DNA of 25,339 nucleotides. It comes from Priapulus caudatus (taxonomy: Eukaryota; Priapulida; Priapulimorpha; Priapulimorphida; Priapulidae). The first letter of the stretch is position 1, and each line of letters begins with the position of its first letter. Below are positions 19,270 through 25,339 of the stretch, one piece after another. Under the pieces are notes generated by a model. It saw only the letters and a list, made by a program, of their open reading frames with translations, had not been told where the DNA came from and did not search any database. The stretch is taken from positions 23,019-48,357 of the forward strand of contig NW_014577301.1 in the NCBI RefSeq assembly GCF_000485595.1, in the 5' to 3' direction. A program made the position numbers and the translations under genes.

Positions 19270-19730
19270 TGTAGCAAAGAGTAAAGACGATGTAGTCGCA
19301 GAATTTGTTCTTGAAGACTGACTTTATTAGTAAAACACAATATAAAATATATACATACGGCAACCTAGGTGACCGTGCCTAGGTCCCATCATCTCTGTTT
19401 TCGTCTATCTTCTCTCGTCTTTTCCTCTGGGTAATAACTTACTTATGATCTTTCGTCCGTGCCTATTTATACGTTTCCGAAAACCGCCCGGCGACATTTT
19501 CAATCCTACCGGTTTTTCGTCATTATCGGCCGGACCTTGGCTCGTAGGTGTGGCGCGTCGCGTCACCCATCCCCGGCGCAAGGCGATACGGGAAGCGCGC
19601 CCGTCCATTGTCGTCGCGCGTTATATGCGTAGCGTCTTATGCGCTAGGTGTGATGTACCAAGCGTCGCATTCTGTCGCCACCGTTTGCTGAATACAATGG
19701 TAGCAAGGAGACACCATCGAAATGTCAACA
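19270..19730 (-). mobile_element. LTR-like module (TATA box plus poly(A) signal), direct block B
   Basis: On the minus strand it begins TGTTGACA (19730), has CTATTTATA at 19463-19471 (a TATA box read in reverse) and TTTATT at 19323-19328 (AATAAA in reverse), and ends TTTGCTACA (19270). Length is 461 bp. Beyond the end, TCTACGATGCCG-type motifs repeat twice (about 19180-19240) but do not form a standard primer-binding site. See the copy at 14228-14692 for the reservations. Confidence 0.38.
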
Positions 19731-19767
19731 GTTCACATTTCCGCCAATCGCGTGGAGCCAAGTACCA

Positions 19768-19920
19768 GTTGAGTCATCATCATCATCGTCATCGTCATCG
19801 TCGTCGTCATTATCATCATTATTGTCGTCATCGTCGTCGTTGTCGTCATCATCATCATCATTATCATCATCATCATCTTCCTCATCAACATCATCATTAT
19901 CATCATCATCATCATCGCCA
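19768..19920. repeat. (ATC)n/(GTC)n trinucleotide repeat
   Basis: CATCATC and CGTCGTC units. The His-Arg-rich plus frame and Met-rich minus frame are repeat translations. Confidence 0.95.
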
Positions 19921-20250
19921 TCACGACATAACCTGCTGCGCGATCACATCTCGTGGAGCGAAGGATCTAGATTAGCTCTTGATTAGATCTCAAAAGGATT
20001 TATATGCGTTTTGCAAACCTCGCTTTATTAATGTGTAAGTAGTGTATAGTCTATGAAGTACACATCGCGTTACTGTTCCCGATACGAATATGTATCAAGA
20101 TCTCATAATAGAGCTCATATATATATATATATATTCATTTCATAACCTCTTGATAAACAATGTTTTTCGTCTTATTCTCTGGTGCAAATATGTAGAGATT
20201 CCTTGCGTCTCGAACTCTTGAGCTCCCCACCTACAGCTATCCATTGTCAG

Positions 20251-20495
20251 ATCGTAGCATGAATAAAAGAAATTCCATATAATAGTATAGATAGAGACAG
20301 GCCAGCGAGTGGGGTCTGTGTCCATTGGATATTGTCTAGTGAATGCTTGGCGCGCAACCATGCACATTGAAATGAAGGAATTTTTCTACTGAATCAGAAA
20401 AGGCATAGCTTTCGAATGGTACAATGCATTCTGAGATCGTAGCATGAATAAAAAAATTCGATATATAGTATACAGACAGGCCAGCTAGTGGGGAA
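20251..20495. repeat. Imperfect direct duplication with period of about 180 nt
   Basis: AGATCGTAGCATGAATAAAA, then AATTC, ATAGTATA and GACAGGCCAGC-x-AGTGGG occur at about 20251-20313 and again at about 20433-20491. The same pair is visible in reverse at 13440-13695. No function assigned. Confidence 0.6.
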
Positions 20496-21116
20496 ATTTG
20501 TAATTATAAAAGAATGTTTACTCACTTGTTACGCGTCTTTATGCGTTGATGTTTTCAGCAGTCCTAACCTCTCAAACTATATCATACTCATACTAAACTA
20601 TATTCAAACTCTATAAATATTTACAAATCAGTCGAATAAGATAATAAGCATGGTAAAAAACGGTTACGTATGACATTTATATCACAGCACAACCCAACGT
20701 AGAACCCCTGGCACATAATAGTAATATGGTGTAAATGACAAAAAGTTATTATAACAGCATGTAGAAATGGGTTGCACTTTTCATTTCAAAGCCTCTTGAT
20801 AAACAATGCAGTCGTAATCTCTCAACTGATCCTGGTTGTGCTCTGTTTTAGTATTGGTTTCGGTTTCACAATACCAGCAGCTGATGAGGTGAGGAAAAAT
20901 GAATACTCATCGATTTTTCTGTGTGTGGCAGCACTGTACAGTGAGTGCTGACATTGTCTGAAGTTTCACGAATTGACGGATTTTTGACGGTTTTTTCGGT
21001 CAGTTTGACGTTTTGACGGATTTTTTTCGTCTAGGAACACTTTCCGGGTATAGGAAATCGCCCTCTGAAAATTGCATCCAGATCGCTTGGGTGGTTTAGC
21101 CGTCCATAGGGTACGA

Positions 21117-21160
21117 TACATACATACATACATACATACATACATACATACATACATACG
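21117..21160. repeat. (ATAC)n microsatellite
   Basis: Eleven or so ATAC/CATA units closing block B; mirrored by (TATG)n at 12665-12785. Confidence 0.95.
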
Positions 21161-22055
21161 AACTCAAATATAGATTAGATATATATTTACTTATCGTCAA
21201 CAGTAGGAACAGCATCATCATCGTCATCGCCCTCCTCGTCATCCTTCTATTTATCATTTCTCTTCCTTTTCCCTTTCTCCTCCTCTTCCTCCTGCTCCTA
21301 CACCTCCTCTCCTCGCCCCTCCATCTCCTTCTCCTCCTCTTCTTCTGCTTCCCCTGTCATTCTCATCTTCCTCTTCCACATCATCGTGATTATCGCAATC
21401 ATAACAATAGTACGTAATCAGTAACAGCAACTATACAACGACATCACCACAAAGTTGAAATTCTGATATCGTTGATTTCAAATTTACTTGTTACTGCTAT
21501 TACAACTTCCCGTGAAGCTGGCAATGTATGTCGGTAGATGTGTAACAGTTCTACTGCTGGGACGATGGGACTAAAGATACTCTTCTTCGAACTTGTGAAT
21601 CTTTACTGCCAGAACACTAGATCACGAGGCCGTCACAGTCTCTGTGGAGCCATGGCGGTACAATATAATCCGAGCTAGTACTTCCGTAATAGGTTATGAT
21701 GAGATAAGTTTCGGCTATAGGCCTACTTCGTCCAGCAGCGGCTGCACATTTTGCAGTTAATCAAAGATCCCAGAAAACTCTATATCGTGCTCCTAGACAA
21801 AACTGTCGGAAAACGATGTTGGGTGTTGAATACAGATCCTCAGCGCAATATTCGCACGGTACAGTGGCGCTTTATAATATTGAAAGTCATTTTGGTCACA
21901 GAATAGCTGCGTGTACACATTTGCTGGTTGTGACGGGTGATGAGAATCTTATATAGTTATTGTTCGACGTTAGCTCATTATCCTGCGGCACCACTATTCC
22001 CCAAACGCAATACGCCGTGTTTTATGTGCGCCATTTGTATAGTACTGCGACTCTA
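21161..22055. other. Spacer C, unique non-coding sequence between B and A
   Basis: CT/ATC-rich low complexity at 21210-21380, then about 670 nt of mixed-composition DNA with no partner elsewhere in the window and no recognisable ORF. The junction with block A falls in CTGT repeats. Confidence 0.5.
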
Positions 22056-23718
22056 ATGTCTGTCTGTCTCTCTTTCTCTTTCTCTGACCCGCTCACTCAC
22101 TCTATAACACCCTCTCTCTCTCTTACTCTCTGTCGCTATCTTTTCCCTCTGTCCTTCTCATCTGTTCTCTCTCTCTCTCGCTCTCTTTCCGCTGATATAT
22201 AATCTCTCACTTTCACGCGATATTTTCCTCTGTTTGTGTTTCCAGTTTTTCTCGTTCAACGCACAAACACGCACATACGCGCGCTTATAGGTATCACTAA
22301 CGAATAACCTTCTGTTCGCTCACCAACATGACGCTGCGAGCCGGATAATACGCAGTCAGGCACGCTGATTAGAACACCCGACACCGCGCGCCTGAAGCGG
22401 ACGCGTATAATGTATCAGCCACTTTATCAAAGCGTCGAAAATACGCAAAGGTTTCATTTCCTTCGCACGCTTCCGCAATAATGATGAGCAAGCAGTGGTG
22501 CCCCGCTCTCTATCGTTCTCTCCTCTCTCTCCCCCTGCTCTCTATCGTTCTCCCTTCTCTCTCCCTGCTCTCTATCTTTCCCTCGCCCCCCCCCCCGTTG
22601 TCTCCCTATTTTCCTCTCTCGCGTTCCCTTCTCTATCTTTCTCTTTCTTACTCGCTCAGTCTCTCTTGCTCGCGTTCCTTCTCTCACCCTCTCTCGCACT
22701 CCCTCCCCACCTCTCGTTCTCTCTCATCCGTCTACTGTCATCTCTCTTGTGTCGCATCGGAGCTCATCAAGCGCAATCAAAGGTCGCGCTCATCGTGTCT
22801 CTCGTTACGTGACAACAGCGACGCGGCATCGTCTTCCGGAAGGCACCGACTCACCTCTGAAGCTCATCGCCTCATCGCTGCCCAGCACCAGCTGCCGCGT
22901 GCCGAGCGTCAGCAAACAGATGACTAGCGCGTAGCAACTAGCCGCCCGCGTCGCCGAGCGGCCAACCACCACCAGCAGCAGCGTCATCGCCTTGCCCCAA
23001 TATCTTCTTCAACCTCCTCTTCCGCCTCCTTCTCCTGTTCGCTAGCCTCGTCCGGCTTGCCGACGGTGGGAATGCACGTGTTTAGCAAGATGCTACAGTC
23101 TCTGTTGACGCTCGCGCGTAGTCTCCCCCACCAGGAAGAGTTCTTGCTAGTGTCGCACTAATAGCGCGCCGATGTGACACTTATGTCTCACTAGTGTCGT
23201 ACTGGTGTCGTACTGTTGTCACACTTGTTTCAACATGGTGGGGCGACTATGGACGGCTAGATTAGCAGATGATCGCACCGTGGTACGCGGACCAGCGACT
23301 TTTACCGTGGTGTGCCCCTGCCGCGTGCGTGCGTACACGTACTATGCGCGTGCGTGTGCCTCGTTGTGTGTGTCTCTGTGTGTGCGAGTCCTCGCTAGCA
23401 GCGAACACCAACAGCAGGCGCTGATCGATCGGTCAACCGTTATCCAGCGTCATTCCGCGGCTCGCCATAAGAGAAATGTGGAATGCGACGCGCGAGTAGC
23501 TTCGCGCAAGCACGCGCACACGCACGCATGCGCCGTCGCGCGCTGCGCGCGGGAGGCAATCACGCATGTACGCCCGCAACACGCGACCCCTGCCTCGACG
23601 CGAAGCAGCGACGGCAGCGCCACCGCGGAAGACAGCTACCGCGATCGCAGAGGGGTAATGCTATCCCCCGGGCGTGGAGGGAGGTGACCGCAACGTGGCA
23701 GCACTAGTGTTGGGATAG
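22056..23718 (+). repeat. Block A, copy 2
   Basis: Direct copy of 10873-12543. Typical differences are GCTTAGTG against GCTAGTG, GATATGTG against GATGTG, and AACACTGGTGG against AACATGGTGG, that is, indels rather than substitutions. A 160-codon plus frame (23205-23687) is open here but broken in copy 1, so it is not called as a gene. Confidence 0.85.
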
Positions 23719-23850
23719 TGTTAGGATTAGGAGTTAGTCAGGGTTAGGCGTTAGGGCTAGTCGGTTAGGTTAGGGTTAGGATTAGGGTGTAGGGTTAGGT
23801 TAGGGATTAGGGTTAGGGTTAGGGTTAGGATTATGGTTAGGGTTAAGGGA
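23719..23850 (+). repeat. Degenerate interstitial (TTAGGG)n tract between A and B
   Basis: The only place where A, TTAGGG and B are contiguous without a gap or adapter-like spacer, so it shows the likely true order. Confidence 0.9.
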
Positions 23851-24355
23851 TTTTTGCATCATGATATCTTGTCCCCACACCATAGATTAATTTTTTGTGG
23901 ATCACAATGCCTAGTAGTATAGGCCGCGGCGACACATATATAGTTTAGTTTGATGCGTTAGTGTTGGCGGTGTTGAAGTGCAGGGTTACCGTTACGTTGA
24001 ACGTTTTAGAACGTCATGCGTCAACGTTATCACGTGACCTGCCCTCCAGCCCGGGGGATATGCAACACCACCATCGCGGAGACTGTGGTCTAGCGTTCTG
24101 CTGGCCTCTTCCTCTTAACTAGCTATCATGTTACCTTCATAAATGATTTCCTCGGTCCTCTGTATCCTGCAGTCTTCTTTTCTGCCTCTCTTTGTAACGT
24201 AATTTAACTTATTCGGTAGCGACAATTTTCATCGTATTCCTCTGTCTGCTCAGTCCCCCCAAAAGCCTTACACACGCACAGACGCACAGGCAGCGCACAC
24301 ACACGCTGCGCGCCACGCATGCAGCGCACGGCACGCACTGCACGGCGCGCGCACG

Positions 24356-24389
<34 letters not shown>

Positions 24390-25339
24390 CACCCACCGCC
24401 GTAGACGCGCTGCGGTATGTACGCACTGCCACGCACGCTCACAGCGCTCATACACATGCACGGACGTAATCGTGCGCACATCATTACTCTCTGTCTCTCT
24501 CACTCGTCATTTTCCTCGTAGCAAAGCCAATTTTTGTCGTTCTCCATACACCATCTATTGAATCTCATGTATGCCTGAATCTCAATAGTTTTTCCTTCAA
24601 ATATTCTCTATTTGCTATTTCAACACTCTAACTGGTGTTGGGCTACTGGGTAGGATAAGCATCAAACAGCCGATGAACCTATAGAATATTTGCATACTGG
24701 GTTATCGATTCTAAACGTATCATAAAACTGTATTAGTATGTATATGCAGATATTGCCCTTCATCGTGCACGCACTCTCTCTGCCACACCACGCACGCACG
24801 CGCGCGCACACATCACACGCACGCACGGCACGCACGCACACACGCACGCACGCACGCACGCACACACACACAGCACACACAAGGGCAGCACACACACAAC
24901 ACACACACACACACACACACGCTACAGCCTCGTTTCTGAGTGCGGTGGAAACGTCGAGGAAGTGACTAGTGCTCTGGAAACGTACTCACTCCATATTTAT
25001 CTTTATAGGGATCTGATAGTATGCTGGGGTCTACACAACACCACACACATATATACAGCGCAGGGCGTATAATGACCAAATATATATATATATATATATA
25101 TGTATATATTATTTATATATATATATATATCATATAATATATATATATATTGTTCCATGTTGTTCACACTTAATGAATTAATAAGCGCCATCTAATTTTG
25201 TGCCAAAAAGCATGCGAAGACCATGCTGTCTATCAAACGATTCCGCATGCTATATATCGCCTGCATAGAATATGTTTGCTGGCGCTGTAATGTCATGAAT
25301 GGATTGCAGATAAGAACCGATGCCTAGATAAGATAATTA
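23851..25339 (+). repeat. Block B, second direct copy, cut by the window end
   Basis: Matches about 17160-18620 in order: the GTGGATCACA landmark, GCGGCGACACATATATA, AC microsatellites (24270-24390 and 24780-24925), AACACTCTAACTGGTGTTGG, an AT palindrome (25080-25155) and CAAAAAGCATGCGAA. Differences are dominated by small indels. Confidence 0.88.

Larger units (their letters stand above)
17037..21160 (+). repeat. Block B, direct copy (right arm of the palindrome)
   Basis: The most trustworthy B copy, running from the TTAGGG tract to (ATAC)n. Its first 1.5 kb is also matched, in the same orientation, by 23851-25339 (for example TTGCATCATGATATC, TTTTTTGTGGATCACA, GTTAGTGTTGGCGGTG and CATCGCGGAGACTGTGG). 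Microsatellites, an LTR-like module and a short tandem duplication are annotated inside. No open frame is conserved across copies and no domain was recognised. Confidence 0.9.

Noticed and set aside
12665-21160. Genuine giant palindrome or amplification-type inverted repeat as a novel element
   Set aside because: The adapter-like centre and indel-dominated arm differences favour a sequencing artefact.
23205-23687. 160-codon plus frame in block A copy 2
   Set aside because: The equivalent sequence in copy 1 (12016-12529) is frame-shifted several times, and no domain is recognisable in either.

Overview
This is repeat-dense, intron-like DNA from an animal nuclear genome. The evidence is one exon of an extracellular CCP/sushi module bounded by phase-1 splice sites, a pogo/Tigger-type DNA transposon, degenerate (TTAGGG)n blocks (the usual metazoan telomere motif, lost in most insects and nematodes), very abundant microsatellites, and no compact gene array. 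A marine invertebrate such as a mollusc, another lophotrochozoan or an invertebrate deuterostome would fit, but the sequence does not fix the phylum. No tRNA, rRNA, CRISPR or bacterial-type operon was seen. Almost every long open frame is a translation of a microsatellite (Cys-Val, His-Thr, Leu-Ser, Tyr-Ile runs).

Layout: 1-2161 is non-coding except for the CCP exon on the minus strand (1243-1422). 2162-2594 is a long GT/GTGTGC array. 3202-3999 is a foldback element whose arms are filled with a minisatellite and which has a possible AGCTAG target-site duplication. 4067-6055 is dominated by microsatellites and AT-cored hairpins, with one small uncertain ORF at 5463-5636. 6050-9425 is one old, diverged inverted duplication; its left arm carries a 422-bp pogo/Tigger-like element, and the right arm preserves the matching empty site. 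9531-10488 holds further hairpins and inverted repeats.

From 10873 to the end the window is built from two blocks. Block A (about 1.7 kb, CT-rich then CpG-rich) occurs at 10873-12543 and 22056-23718. Block B (about 4.1-4.3 kb) occurs inverted at 12665-16982, direct at 17037-21160, and direct but truncated by the window end at 23851-25339. A degenerate TTAGGG tract lies between A and B. The copies differ mainly by scattered 1-2 nt insertions and deletions, which looks like long-read error rather than evolutionary divergence.

The inverted B copies meet at a 54-nt spacer (16983-17036) that ends in CCGTTGTTGTTGTTGA plus AGAGAT. From memory this matches the loop and 3' stem of the PacBio SMRTbell hairpin adapter. 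The 8.5-kb palindrome is therefore best read as an unsplit subread that entered the assembly, not as biology. A 25-N scaffold gap (12640-12664) lies at its left edge.

I found no convincing new gene system. The strongest real biology is the diverged inverted duplication with its insertion and empty-site pair, the foldback/minisatellite element, and the orphan CCP exon. The strongest observation overall is the probable assembly artefact.
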